From: Stachybotrys elegans
Lineage: Eukaryota > Ascomycota > Sordariomycetes > Hypocreales > Stachybotryaceae
NCBI GenBank assembly: GCA_020746835.1
Contig: JAGPNK010000003.1
Coordinates: forward strand, 2,755,514 to 2,819,513
DNA length: 64,000 nucleotides
Direction of reading: 5' to 3'
This document shows, in pieces, positions 1 through 12,186 of the stretch. Positions within the stretch are counted from its first letter, which is position 1. Every line of letters starts with the position of its first letter. A model generated the notes under the pieces. The model worked only from the letters and a program-made list of their open reading frames with translations, had not been told where the DNA came from and did no database searches. Position numbers and translations under genes: made by a program.

Positions 1-968
1 GCTTTCCTCGTATTCCCCTAGGTAGAGAGACAAAGGCAAAAAACATGGCACCCCGTTTTCGTCGGCCATAGAAAATCAGAAAAGGAGAGGCTTGGGCACA
101 GAAGGGTGAAAGTTGGGTTCGGCGGGGCTGCTGCATGCACTCGTCGTGCTACTGACAAGCCTATTGGGGATGGAAGTGCCGCCCTGAGGTAGATGATTCG
201 TTGCGCGTCAGGCGGAAAGACGCAGCGGGCCAGCTGGATGCCGTCCAATAATGGTACATATGTACGGGCTTGGGTGGGCAGTTCTTGTCGGACGCAGGAG
301 GCTGGGCCAGTCTTGGTCGTTTAGGTTGCTGGATGAAAACGCTCTCGTGGCGTGGCGGGACCCATCCATTGTCCATCTGAGCTGGGCTGGCTGGGGGCTG
401 GATGGGCTTGGACTGCCCTGGACTCCTTGGACTCCATCGGACCTTGGTGCATTGGTGGACGGGTGATTCCTGCATGTGCGCAGGTCACTTTGAACAGTCT
501 CCGTCCCTGCGTCGTTGCTATGTATAAGAGATGGGCCGCTGTCCGAGGACGCAGACGCGATGGTGGTTCCGCGGCTATCCCCTCCTCCAACCCGCCGTCC
601 TTGTGCGGCGACAGCTTTGCCAAAGACCCAAAGTGCCCATCAGCCTGAGGCGACTCAGACCAGCCACTTCGGCCAGTTTCACCTACTCGAAATACCATCG
701 CACGCGCGCGGCACACCAGGTGTTTCGGCTCGCGTCAGCCATTCAGTCCCCAGTGAGGAATAGGCCGTGAAATTATTCACCACAATTCCGCAGCCACTGT
801 CGGGGACCCCTACTCCCTTCCAGCTCCTCTGACTCCTACCTACCTCACTCATCCATCCTTGGAGGGGGTCAACAAGGGTCCAGCACAAGAGGGCGGCCCT
901 TTTGTATTCATTGTTTATATATAGGCATATATATATACGCATCGTCGCGCCGGCGGAGCAGAACGGCC
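1..968. other. Intergenic / 5' flank of VOC-like gene
   Basis: No reading frame here resembles a protein I recognise, and the frames on both strands overlap each other without splice logic. An alternating TA tract at about 915-940 lies 30-55 bp before the ATG of the next gene and may act as its core promoter. An unseen upstream gene could end in this stretch, but nothing here shows it. Confidence 0.5.
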
Positions 969-2909
969 ATGGTCGTGCCGTTCATCGACGTCTCGAACCT
1001 GCCAGCGTCGTCGTCGTTTTACTCGGCAGTCCTACAGCCTCTGGGACTGTCTTACCTCGCCCCCGCGACATCTGGGCTCGTATCCACTACCGTCGATCGT
1101 GACCCGCCTCCCTCGGCAGCCTTCGGCCACCACAGGACTGAGGCGCTGCACCTACGACAGACGCCTAATCCCCTGGAGCCGCTTAGGCTCTCGTCACTGG
1201 TTCTCACCGCCCCGTCGCGGGCCGCTGTGACTGGTTTTCACGCCTGCGCTCTCAGGGCAAACCCGTGGCCCCTGAGTGGTCCCAAAACCGGGCCTTGGCT
1301 GGGCACTGACAGCGGTGTGTGTCGGGCCATTGCCTACGATCTCGACGGCAACAAGATGGAGGTTGTTTACCCTGATCCCCGTTCTGCAAAAGACGACGTC
1401 CAGTACACCGGCTCCTCGGTACGCACCACCCAGTCCACCCGTGAAGAGGTCGGCCGCATTCTCGACTGGAACTACGACGTCGCCTCCGCTCGACCCAGGA
1501 CAACATTCCCTTGTTCGAATCCCGAATCTTACGAACGTCCCTTCACTTCCTCCCTGCATTCGCGCCCCGATCCAGACTTTTACGGCATGTCCGTAAATCC
1601 ATTTGCCTCCTCGGCGCACTCCAAGCCCGAAATGTCGTCTCGAGCCCTCGAACATCACTACCAGCCTTCGTACGCTCCTCCCCGGCGGAGTCTGACGCAC
1701 CGTGAACCCTCGTCCAGACCCTACGCACCAGTACCTCCCACGACTGCGTCAGCAGCTCAACCCTCGGCAGCAGCACAACGCGATCCCCCCCCCGTGTCCG
1801 CGTCCCCTCGCCAAAGCTCTACGTCTAGCGGCCTCAACACCACCACCGTCGTTGGCGCCATCCTCGGTGTTGCTGCAGGCGCAGCTGTAACTTACGGGCT
1901 TGTGTCCCGGGACAGGGACCGAAGACCCCGCCAAGAGGTGGAAGTTCCCCCGGTCCTCCCCCGCCGCGCTACTTTCCCCGAGAAGTTCGAGAGGTACGAG
2001 AAGTACGAGAAGTACGAGCCAGACCGCCGCAGTGTTCGTAGCATTCACGAAGACCGAAAATCGAATTATGACGACCGAAGATCAAGCCATGACGACTACC
2101 CGCCTCGCAGCAACAAGCATTTTTATGCCGATGTCGTTGACGACTACGCAGATGTCTGGCCTCCTCAGCGCTACTTGACCGAGGGCAGCCACCACACGGC
2201 ACGCAGCGTTCACAGCAGCCACAGCGCTTCCAAGCCACCTCCTGCCCGGAGTCGTGCCACGATGGACGACGCTTTTGATGCTCGAAGTCGCCATTCGTCC
2301 CGTTATAATCCCGCTCGTGCTCCATCAGTTCGTTCACGCAGCGAGACGCCGATTGAACGGTCGCCGTATGTCGCCGTGGATGTGGACAATCGCAGCCAGG
2401 CCCATTCGCATTCTCGGCGCAGTGTCGTCCCCAAAGCACCAAGCTCACACAGCCGCTCGCAAAAGCCTTCGTACGATACCGAGCAGGACACGTACGTATC
2501 TGCGCGGACACACAAGACTTCAGGCACGGTGCGTCCACCAGCCACGCAGCCGGCCTTTATCTATCCGCCGGCCGCCCGAGCACCAATTGCTTATAACGCC
2601 GTGGCCCGACCACCAGTTCCCGAGCCCGAGATCTATGACGCAGAGGACGAGTATGTGGTGAGAAGCAGGGCTGGCAACAAACACACTACCACCAGGTTCA
2701 CTGTCAGCGGCGGCCAGGTGACTATGCATCCTGCGAGCAGGGCTCAGAGTCAAATATCTGCCAGGCATATCCCTCTGCCTGCAAGCGGAGTGGGCAGCAG
2801 TGATGCCAATTGGGACGACGACATGGAGAGCGTTGTCCCTGATGATAGCATCAGCTGTGTGGGCAGCAAGCCAAGTCGTCGAAGTCGAAGGCGTCACCAC
2901 CGCGACTAA
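969..2909 (+). CDS. VOC/glyoxalase-like protein with long disordered C-terminal region
   Basis: Single-exon gene of 646 aa. Residues about 1-125 look like a vicinal-oxygen-chelate (glyoxalase/dioxygenase) fold. The start has the 'PFIDVSNLPASSSFYSAVLQPLGL' type of opening strand and helix, and near residues 115-132 the segment AYDLDGNKMEVVYPDP matches the metal-binding end strand of fungal VOC proteins. The rest is low complexity, rich in Ser, Arg, Pro and His. It contains one hydrophobic Gly/Ala segment at about 293-312 (VVGAILGVAAGAAVTYGLVS) that could be a membrane anchor or a glycine-zipper helix, then a charged EKYEKYEPD stretch and many SRS/SRHS motifs. Family members with only the N-terminal fold are small (about 130-200 aa), so the tail is the unusual part. 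Enzyme activity and substrate cannot be assigned. The ATG at 969 is chosen because the VOC fold starts right there. Confidence 0.8.
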   Translation: MVVPFIDVSNLPASSSFYSAVLQPLGLSYLAPATSGLVSTTVDRDPPPSAAFGHHRTEALHLRQTPNPLEPLRLSSLVLTAPSRAAVTGFHACALRANPWPLSGPKTGPWLGTDSGVCRAIAYDLDGNKMEVVYPDPRSAKDDVQYTGSSVRTTQSTREEVGRILDWNYDVASARPRTTFPCSNPESYERPFTSSLHSRPDPDFYGMSVNPFASSAHSKPEMSSRALEHHYQPSYAPPRRSLTHREPSSRPYAPVPPTTASAAQPSAAAQRDPPPVSASPRQSSTSSGLNTTTVVGAILGVAAGAAVTYGLVSRDRDRRPRQEVEVPPVLPRRATFPEKFERYEKYEKYEPDRRSVRSIHEDRKSNYDDRRSSHDDYPPRSNKHFYADVVDDYADVWPPQRYLTEGSHHTARSVHSSHSASKPPPARSRATMDDAFDARSRHSSRYNPARAPSVRSRSETPIERSPYVAVDVDNRSQAHSHSRRSVVPKAPSSHSRSQKPSYDTEQDTYVSARTHKTSGTVRPPATQPAFIYPPAARAPIAYNAVARPPVPEPEIYDAEDEYVVRSRAGNKHTTTRFTVSGGQVTMHPASRAQSQISARHIPLPASGVGSSDANWDDDMESVVPDDSISCVGSKPSRRSRRRHHRD

Positions 2910-3858
2910 AATCCTTGCACTGATAAGATGCATGGTACTACAAGAGTCAGGTTTTTCGAGGAATACAGAGCTGCCCCCCCCCCCCCCCCCCCGTCAGAGT
3001 AGGGACTGGGCTTTCGAGGGCCAGCATGAACAGCAGTAACAGAGCGCGACCCAGGTGGGCCAGCATGTCATGAGGTTTCATTAGACGAGCATATGAGCAC
3101 TGGGCTTCTACATGCATGAGTAGCATCGTAAGAGTCATGGCGTTGGAGCAATAATGTCTGAACTCTTTTGTCACTATAAACCAGTTACACGTCAGGTAAT
3201 GGAGTTTCGGGAGCTTTGACATAGTAAACGGCCATTCGGGGACACGCAGCTATAGCATAGCATGCGGTGCGACAAGCCTCACATGCTCTTTTGAAACGCG
3301 CATCTTTCCCACAGAGACCACTTGCCTTTCAAGACAAATATACCTACCTACCATTGTGCCTGATACAGCAGTATCAGCAACGGGATTCGGCCATTTACAT
3401 TCATATCCCTCGGCCAAATTTTGTTCCTCCTGTTTCCTTCGCATTTAACTGCTTATCTCATGCTGCCCATGTCGATCGCCGCTTCTTAAGGCATTTACTT
3501 GTGTGGCGCCAAAACCCCCACAAGCGCCTGCCTCCCACCTTGCTTGACCTGAGCGGCTTCGCTCCGATTCTCGGCCTCCACAAATGAAGCCCACTCAATG
3601 ACTCCAAACTAAAGGCCGTATTCGTCGGACTCGCCCAAGGCCCTAAGGTAGACGGTCATCTGCTGTCAGGCTATTTGTTTAGTGACAGACTCCTTTGCTT
3701 CGTGGTTGTCCCATAATCTATTGGAGGATTTTGCCGATTGACTTTGCTCCAGGCAACAGGACTCACGGCATCTTCTCGCATCCATTCATCTTTGTTGGCA
3801 GGACATTGCACCCTCCTGGTTCTGTCTTGGAATATTTTGTAACACTACAACGAAAACG
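2910..3858. other. Intergenic, with a 19-base poly-C tract
   Basis: No gene is recognisable between the VOC-like gene and the cystathionine gamma-synthase gene. It should hold the 3' UTR of the first and the promoter of the second. A homopolymer of 19 C lies at 2974-2992, just after the upstream stop codon. Confidence 0.6.
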
Positions 3859-5792
3859 ATGCCATCCTTCACTGTTGGAGCGTCCATTCCCCCCGATACA
3901 GCTCATGTAAGTTTGGCGGCGCATCATTCGACTCGGGACAGACTGGATACCCGGCTAACATCTCCTTCAGGCCGTGAGTGTATCTCTACCCACGTGGGGG
4001 AGTAACGTTGGTTATGAGGAAGGCGATCCCGCCGTGGTCAATTCTATGACCACTGGCTATCCCCGGTAGGTCAAGGCAACATGACCAAATCATTGCATCT
4101 GCCCAGGCTGACACGTTGCTCAGCTTCTTCGTCCACCGAGGTATAGAGGCACTGGCCCAAGACATTGTGGCCAGGCATGGCTCAACTGGCCAGCGCGCTT
4201 TCCTCTTCCCTACACACAGCGCAGCCAGCCGTTGTCAGGACTTTGTAAAGTCCTTGGTTACTGAAGACCTTGCAAGTAAGACAAGGGCTATTGACTTTGT
4301 CTTGGACTCAACAAAGCACGCATCGCCTATGCTCAAGGCTCTGGCGCCAAGGATATCAGCTGTCATCTTGCCGGATGCGGCGTACTCGGCAGGAAAGCAG
4401 TATTGGCAGCATACAGGCGATGGCGTGTCAAGTCGACAAGCTGAATTCTGTCATGTTCTCTTCACCGAAAACCTTTTGGTACCAGTTTCGGATGTGCAGC
4501 AGCAACCTGCTGAGCTGTCCCAGCCCAGGCCCCTACGGGGACCCAAGCGATACCAGCGGAAAGACTCGCTTGATGGTATTCCTCCACCCGTCTCAAAGCC
4601 TCCCTCTCCTCCTGCCGAGTCCCTTCTCGAATCTCAAGAGAGCTCGCGGTTTCTGGAAGAGCGTTTTGGTCGAAACCTCGACCTGTCTCTTGTGGAACCC
4701 GCCAAGTCAGCGATCCGAAGGCGAATTGCCGGTTCTTTGGCTCACGATGCCGACCACGACAACGACGCAAGTTCAGTAACACCGACGCACAGCAGAGGTG
4801 TGGGAAACCTGAAGGAGGGTGACGTCTTCCTGTTCCCGGCGGGCATGAACGCCATCTACAATACACACCGTGCGCTTCTGAAAGCCAGGGAGCCCCTGAA
4901 AAGCATCAACCTTGGCTTCCCCTATGTCGATACTCTGAAGATCCTTGAAAAATTTGGTCCTGGTTGTCAATTCTACGGCCGGGCATCCGATGAAGATCTG
5001 GATGACCTTGAAAAGCGTCTGAGGGGTGGGGAGCGCTTTCTGGCCTTGTTTTGCGAGTTTCCCGGAAATCCACTCCTCATTTGCCCAGACCTTGAGCGGA
5101 TTAGAAAGCTGGCTGATGAGTTTGATTTCGCCCTCGTTGTTGATGAGACCATCGGCACTTTTGCCAACATCAACGTTCTGCAAGTAGCAGATGTGGTTGT
5201 CAGCAGTCTTACCAAGATTTTCTCGGGAGACTGCAACGTTATGGGTGGAGGCCTAATTCTCAATCCAGAGGGGCGATACTACAGAGCTCTCCAGGCGGCC
5301 CTGCACGAAATATACGAAGATGCGTACTGGCCAGAGGATGTGGTGTTCATGGAGAGGAACAGTCGAGACTTCATGACTCGAATGGAACGCATTAATGTCA
5401 ACTCGGAGGCTATCTGCGACATCCTCCTCGAAACACCCATCGCCAAATCGGTATATTATCCCAAGCACAACCCTTCTAGGTGCAACTACGATAAGTACCG
5501 GCTTCCCAACGGCGGGTATGGCGGCCTCGTCTCCGTCGTCTTCCAGCGCAAGGAGCAGGCACACGCCTTCTTTGACGCTCTAGATATTGCCAAGGGTCCC
5601 AGTCTCGGTACTAATTTCACCCTCGCCTCCCCCTATGTCCTTCTGGCACATTACCAGGAGTTGGACTGGGCTGCAGAGTACGGGGTCGATCCAGACCTTG
5701 TACGCATTAGTGTCGGGCTGGAGGAGACGGATGAGTTGCGCAGGATTTTCGAGAAGGCACTGGCTGCTGCTACAGCAGTGTCGAGCACATAG
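3859..5792 (+). CDS. STR2: Cystathionine gamma-synthase (PLP-dependent transsulfuration enzyme)
   Basis: Joins O-acyl-homoserine and cysteine into cystathionine, on the route from cysteine to methionine. Three exons rebuilt: 3859-3906, 3971-4065 and 4124-5792, with introns of 64 and 58 bp; the joined frame is 603 aa. Exons 1-2 give [16 protein letters not shown], then AVSVSLPTW...NVGYEEGDP and MTTGYPRFFVHRG, the typical start of fungal cystathionine gamma-synthases. The PLP-binding Lys lies in SSLTKIFSG at about residue 412, preceded by a [15 protein letters not shown] strand with the PLP-contacting Asp. The central [10 protein letters not shown] segment and the Ser/Pro-rich insert at about 190-225 are also usual for the long fungal enzymes (about 600-650 aa). 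Convergent with the next gene, with 337 bp between stops. A cystathionine beta-lyase is less likely because of the N-terminal signature. Confidence 0.93.
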
Positions 5793-6129
5793 GGTGCTCC
5801 TGGAATTTTACCATAGGCCGCCCGGCTTCGAAACAGCACATGTCGTGTTCAACTCACACATGGGGCGACTCGAATAAGAGGGAGGAGCACCCGCTTGTAC
5901 ATGAACCCCTCGTCGCCCATCTGTTTAGGTTCAGCTTATTGAGACAGTAATTTGAGACATGGTTGGCCGTACCTAGATGTGTAATTCCACCTCGTGAGTA
6001 CGGAGCGTTGACTAGCCCGTAGCTTCCCATTGCATTGGATAGTCTGTAAGATGGAGAGATTTGCAAGTCCAGGTGATTTGCTGGTCCTCAGCACATGTGG
6101 GTGTAATACGAACTCATCTTCCAGAGTCC
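5793..6129. other. Convergent intergenic region
   Basis: Short space between two stop codons facing each other; presumed overlapping 3' UTRs. Nothing else seen. Confidence 0.6.
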
Positions 6130-7834
6130 TCACATGGTAGAGCATCCCATCCCTATGTATCCAGGGCCATATTCTTCGATGGCACGCTCGACTTCATTGG
6201 CGCGTTGCTTCTCCTTGACTTCCTTGGGGAAATACTTCTTGAGATACTTCTCGAGTTCATCATCAATGTTGTCTTGGTTCAAGTTAGCATAGCCGAATCA
6301 AGGACTGCGTGGTGGAAACAAGAGCCTTAGGTTCAACCTACCAATGTTGGCTGCCAGAACCACATCTGCCCTACATAGAGGGCAAAACCTCTCCTCTGCT
6401 CTCTGTAGCTTGACTGTGCATCGAATGCAGAAGACATGGTTGCAGGCGAGCCGCACTGGCCTCCACGGCACGGACATGCATATCGGACAAGAATGGTCGC
6501 TCAGCTGGGGAACAATGGTAATGAGGCTTTTCGACATATGGGTGCATATATCCACGGCGATGTTCTTGGACAGTATACGATGGGATCGCAACATGTCTGC
6601 AGAGGCCATTGCGGTACGCAGAGCGGTTCTCTTGTCGAACTCTTATTGAGTATCAGCATTGGGGGTCGACGAGGAGGCAGAGGTCACGGGCTGGGAATAC
6701 TTACTCTTCAGGATTTTGCGCACGGCGATTTTGTTTAGTTCCTGGAACTGTAGATTCTTGAGTAGAATCGCGTTGAGCCTCAGAAATCTAGCGTAAGCCA
6801 TCCGACTCTCGCGGATCTTGAATTGCTTGACCAGGTTACGCTTTTCGACTTCGGCCTGGAACCATTGCAGCTGCGTCAGAGCAGCTGCGCTGGATCGGGC
6901 GCCGTGGTCCTGCTCGTGGGTAGCAAAGAAGACCTCCGCATCGAGGTAAACCTCGAATATCCATCTCCATCGTGCAAGATCGGTCCTGGAGAACCGGTGT
7001 TTCTGGCATGCCTCGGAAACTTCTTCGCCGAGGGCCTTGACCTCGGCGTTCATCTTGGCACTTTCGTTGGCTTGCAGCTCGTCGAGCTTGTGGACGTCGT
7101 CTTGGAGCATGCCAAAGAACTGTCCATCGAAGGTAAGCGGCACCTGGATGACATCGCCGCAGCCAGCCGTAGTTGGCTCGTGAGCTCCTTGTGGTGGTGC
7201 TGCTGCTGCTGTCGACGACACACGGGGGTCTATCCCGGGGTGAAGCTCGGGAGACGGTTCCTCCTTCATCGTCAGAGTGGCATGGTGGGGGCTATGTGCA
7301 AGAGTTTCGAGGAGGCGCCGTGAGGGAGGGTCTAAAGATGCATCGACGGGAACACCATCTTGGAGTCGGACATGGAATGTAAGTCTAGGCTGGATCGACG
7401 TATCGTCGGAGGAAGCTAAATGGGACGTCAGGACTGGGCCTTGTCATGTTGGGGCGGCTGTCTGGCAGGCAGAGAGGGAGGTATGCCTGTGTGTATATAC
7501 AATAGACTGGACCACGCCACGGGGTTGGTTGTTGGTTGTTGGTTGAGACATACATCTAAGAGCATAACGCAGAGCCGGGAGACCATCTTCTTGAGGCTGT
7601 AGAAGGGCTCGCAGGGTGTCTGGGTCCAGCCCAATCTCAAGAAGCTCAGACTGGACCTTCTTCAGACACTTTTTTAGCTGGCCATAGGGGATAGCCTGTT
7701 CCACCCATGTGGGAGGGAAGCCTGTGGAGGAGGAGCAGCGTCAGGGCCCTGCATGGACGGGTGGTACGGAGAAGAGCATGGCTCGTCATACCTTGGGTAG
7801 CAAGTGATGCTCGAAAATTGTGCGCAAACTTCAT
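6130..7834 (-). CDS. SPX-domain RING-type E3 ubiquitin ligase-like protein (fungal 'RING-14' type)
   Basis: Five exons on the minus strand: 7792-7834, 7554-7721, 6705-7415, 6342-6641 and 6130-6272; the joined frame is 454 aa. The N-terminus MKFAHNFRASL and the GFPPTWVEQAIPYGQLKK segment form the first SPX helices, with the Lys-rich phosphate/inositol-pyrophosphate surface. The helix around residues 225-308, ending in KRFDKRT, is the last SPX helix. A C3HC4 RING finger follows: C359-x2-C362, C374-x-H376-x2-C379-x2-C382, C394-x2-C397. The tail is a charged helix (DDELEKYLKKYFPKEVKEK). SPX plus RING suggests a ubiquitin ligase that responds to phosphate status, as for plant NLA; that role is inferred. 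Intron 2 (7416-7553) is the longest, and its TAG acceptor was chosen because it is the one that keeps frame. Confidence 0.88.
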
Positions 7835-9986
7835 GATGGCAAAGGGAGGGGGACCTTTGAGGACTTCACGGCCAACCGGGCGATCATCTAGTGCTGGTCA
7901 TATATAGTTTCCATGTGAGAAGCATAGCATGCAGAAACGGGAACGTGAACTCATGCCAAGTGAGCGTGTGCCGGGGCTGGATGGAGGCAACGAGGCGCTA
8001 CAGGAATGCAAGAGTGAATGGCGAGCCAGCAACGCGTGAAGCACAGGCACAAGTGGATGGGTTGGTGGGCTACGTTTGCCATTATAAGCTGAATCGAGAG
8101 GGGAGGAAGCTTGGCCGGGCAAAATTGCCTAGCTCCCCGATCCAAGGATCCAGGTATCCAAGGATGGGCAAACGGGCCAGGCCCTCGTTCTCTTGCTGGG
8201 GGGGAAGCCAAATGTGACATCCATTTTGCATACATTGCCTCTGCGACCTGACCGAATTGCTGGGACGGGTCTAGCGGTTCCATCGGGGTGGTAGTCTAGA
8301 ACACGCCGCCACATCACCAGATCAGTCGAGCACTCCAAGGACCACGCGGGGCCAGACGAGCAGTACCTCTAACCCAGCAGCACCACATGGTGTGGTGGGG
8401 GCAAGTCAGGTTTTTTTTTTCTTTTTCTTTTTTTTAACCCTGCTGCATCTCCATGTGTCAGTCTCCTGCATGGGTCGGCAGGTCGGCACGGGACGATATG
8501 ATACCATGCCGCCTGCTACAATCCAGGCACCTTACGATCAGGTAGAGTGTGCCACCTTAGATTCCCGGTATTGGGGCACCGGTTTGGCAGCGTTTGAGGT
8601 CGATTTAGTCTAGCTCTGCCCACCATCATGGTAGGGTCTGTGATATGTCCTGTGTCTTGACCGTAGGACTGATGGATGTTCGGTGCTCCCTGTAGGACAG
8701 ACAGTCGGCCCATGCTGTCAAGGTATTCGTACACGCGCCCACTTTTCAGAAGGGGGATCTCCACACGATGAGGCCTGTGTTGTGTCATCGATATTTTGCG
8801 TATTCGTCATTCGCGCTGGCCTGATAGCATGTCATCCTTGCCGCACCTGACCCTGTTCCAGTTGGCGATACGACGCTGTGTTGATACGATGCTGTGTTTA
8901 TGTGCGTGTAGGTGCATTTTGCTTAACAGGTTCAACCGAGTGGCAGTGGGATGCGTGGATAGAATAAAGTAGCCAAGGGGTTCTGAATATAGGGCATATT
9001 GGAAACAAACCCAACGTGTTACATGCAAGACGGCGCCCGCACTCGCTTTGCATTAACAGCATAGTAGCCGAGCCGGGTGATACAAGACCACCATTAGCGG
9101 CAATCATTTATTCCAGTCACCGAATCGTCAACCAACCAACCACAAGTGTCTGGCATGTCCAGGGTATCTGAAGGCTTGATATGGATTGGCCATCACCCGA
9201 TGGTGTAGGGTAGCTAGAAGTAGCGGCATCACCAATAGGTATGAGCGTAACCACCCACTGATGAAAAGACTGGTGAAATGTCGGAGCCGACCCCAAGCCT
9301 GTTTTGTTTTATTGGCCAAAGAACCGTCCAAGGGTTGAACAGGCGAATTCTCAGCAAGGAGCTCATGCCAGATACCAGGGAAGAATGGATAATTGAACTT
9401 GTGCTCATTAGGATTAGAGTGGGGAAGGAGAAACAACCCAGCCAAGAAAAAGAAGAGAGAGGGAGAGCTGGGGGAGAAGGAAGAAAGTGAAGGAGAAGGG
9501 AAAAAAGTTCATTGTAACAGAGCACCTATCTTGACTCCCAAGTCTTCATCCTACAGACACAGCCACAGCCACAGCCAGCAGGCTGTATGGCCATGCTTGT
9601 AAATTCTTCACGCCAGCAGCCCTAGCTGCAAGTCTGTCATGGCATTGTGCACGCCACTGCCCCGCCCCTACTGGATGAAATGCCAGCAACCGCATATCAA
9701 AAGTGACTCATGGTGACTGCAGCTCGGCACCCCCCATGATCTTCGACGTACACATATGCGCCACACTTTGCTCCCCAACACCCACAAAGCAGACGGGAGC
9801 ATAAAGCGAGCCGATAGAAGGAGTCAAGGCCCTATTTGAACCACAAAAGCAAGACGGGCAGTGCGATACCCAACCGGCATCTGCTGCTACAGAACTACGT
9901 CGAGTTTGATACCCGACGTCTCGTGAGACAACGCAAATACCTTTATAAGACACCACTCACAGGCGCGCAACCTATAACGCCTCGAG
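7835..9986. other. Divergent intergenic region (2.15 kb)
   Basis: Holds the promoters of the SPX-RING gene (-) and the J-protein gene (+). I see no convincing coding region, tRNA or repeat. There is a T-rich tract at about 8410-8435 and a purine-rich tract at about 9420-9510, both of the kind found in fungal promoters. Confidence 0.5.
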
Positions 9987-11735
9987 ATGGGTGCTGGGCA
10001 ATCCTCAGGCCAAGAGGACGCTGCCGCTACCTCCACCCACTCCCCCAAAACATGCTACTATGATCTGCTTGGGGTTGACCGACAGGCTACAGATGACGAG
10101 TGAGTGTGAAGCCTCGCCCCTGATGCCTTGCCGGCTCATGCTGGTTCTCAATGACCACCCACTGACCTCCTGCCGAGAATCAAGAAAGCGTACCGCAGGA
10201 AGGCGCTGGAGCTTCACCCCGACCGCAACTTGAATGATGTTGAGACCGCAACGAGGAAATTTGCTGAAGTCCAGTCTGCCTATGAGGTTCTATCTGACCC
10301 CCAAGAGCGAGCCTGGTACGACTCCCACAGAGATGCAATATTGAGCGGCCAGGATGACCTGGTGGATGGTCAGGGGCCAACAACAGTCCGCAATGTGCGC
10401 CTCACATCGACGGAAGAGATCATGACGCTGATCCGCAAATTCAATGCCACTGTTCCCTTCAACGACGAGCCAAACGGATTCTTTGGCATTGCCAGAGAGA
10501 CATTCGAGCACCTCGCACTAGAGGAGGAAGCTGCTGCTGAGAACGATGGTATCGACTGTCCCGAATACCCATCCTTTGGCTTCTCCGACGAAAGCTACGA
10601 GGCCGTCGTGAAGCCATTCTACTCTGCATGGGCCGGCTTCTCCACCAGGAAATCATTTGCTTGGAAGGACAAATATCGCCTATCGGATGCCCCTGATCGG
10701 CGTGTACGCCGTATGATGGAGAAAGAGAATAAGAAATGCCGCGACGACGCTGTCCGCGACTTCAACGATGCCGTCAGGTTTCTCGTCGCCTTCGTACGCA
10801 AGCGCGATACTCGATACCTCCCCAACAGCCAGACGGACGCCGAACGTCAAAAGTCGATGCGGGATGCCGCAGCTGCCCAGGCCGCCAGGTCTCGTGCCGC
10901 CAACCAGGAAAAGATGGCGAGCTTTGAGGTGCCCGAGTGGGCTCGGGCGCGGGGTGATGATTCTGCAGACTTGACATCGTCAGAGCCCGAGGAAGAGTCC
11001 GAGGTGGAGATACTGGAATGTGTCGTGTGCAACAAGATTTTCAAAAGCGACAAACAGCTCGAGGCTCACGAGAGAAGCAAAAAGCACATCAAGGCCGTAC
11101 AGCAACTGCGTTGGCAAATGAAAAAGGAAGGAGTAGACCTGGATCTGGAGGAAGCCGCACCTGAATCTGCCCCGGATGCTGCCGATCGGAAGCGGAATAC
11201 CCAAGAGATGGATGCTGGCGATGAAAATGCTCCATACGAGAAGCCCGGAGATGATGAGGAGCCATCAGACAAATCTCCTGCCGCGAAAGCCGACGCAGAC
11301 TCGAATCAGGACGCCGATAACGTCTCGGAGAGTGATGACTATGCACCGCGGAATGTTGTCCAGGAGCGGCTGGTTTCTGGCCCATCTAAAAAGCCTGATG
11401 CTTCCATACCCAGCGACACCGAGAATGAAATATCAGGAAAGCTGGAAGCAGCAACCGTCGGCGACGCGAAGCCAAAGCCAAAGATTGGGAAAGCCAAGGC
11501 CAAGCGGGAAAAGAAGGCCGCGAAGGCGCAACAGGACGAACAAGTAGGTTGGCCACACATTCGGCTTTTCAACGTTGCGAGCACTGACGCGAATTAGCCC
11601 CAATGTTCTGTCTGTGGTGAGAAGTTCTCGTCCAGATCCAAACTGTTCAATCACATACGCGACGAAGACCACGCGATTCCTGTGGCAAGACTAGATAAAG
11701 GGGGGAATAAAGCAAAACAGAAGAGAGGTGCGTGA
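9987..11735 (+). CDS. JJJ1: J-domain / zinc-finger ribosome-biogenesis chaperone (JJJ1/DNAJC21 family)
   Basis: Stimulates Hsp70 during cytoplasmic maturation of the 60S ribosomal subunit (release of export and shuttling factors), as known for yeast Jjj1. Exons 9987-10099, 10178-11543 and 11598-11735 give 538 aa. The J domain covers about residues 22-88: CYYDLLGV..., then the HPD motif at 51-53. The middle region has the family's acidic stretch and the [20 protein letters not shown] block. Two C2H2 zinc fingers of the double-stranded-RNA/ribosome type follow: C319-x2-C322-x12-H335-x5-H341, and in the last exon C496-x2-C499-x12-H512-x5-H518. The Lys-rich segment before the last intron is typical. 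Without splicing out the 54-bp second intron the frame would stop early and lose the second finger. Convergent with ATG4, 451 bp apart. Confidence 0.93.
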
Positions 11736-12186
11736 AGATTGCGACAAGAAACGAGTGTGTATATACGGGGCGCTTTAGCCACGCCGAAAGCAATGTATAT
11801 ACACTGCCTATGTGTTCCTCCCACCCTGACCTGCGTGTTCCATCCTGCCCATGTAACTCCGGCACCGGTGGCATATTCCAAATGCATTGATTGTCCTTAT
11901 CCCTGCCACTCCCCAGAGAAACTACGAAAAGAAACCTGAAAAGACTGCGAGAAGACGAACGAATTCAAGTGGCCTCTCCACTTGTTCAAAGCATACCCTT
12001 CTTCGCCTGGACATTTTCTTCGATGAAGCAGGCGTGAGATGAAACTATGTATCCGTGAGAAGATCCGACCGGGAAAATAAGAAGACCAAAGAAGAGGGTA
12101 CGAGCATGAGAGAAGAGGAACAATCCAGAAAAGAGATCCCAGGCCCACGACAGAATGCCTGTTAGCACCAGGGAACCGTGTATGTA
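11736..12186. other. Convergent intergenic region
   Basis: Presumed 3' UTRs of the J-protein gene and ATG4. No further structure recognised. Confidence 0.6.

Noticed and set aside
321..716. 131-codon minus-strand frame at the left edge
   Set aside because: No recognisable domain, overlapped by frames on the other strand, and no splice sites that extend it.
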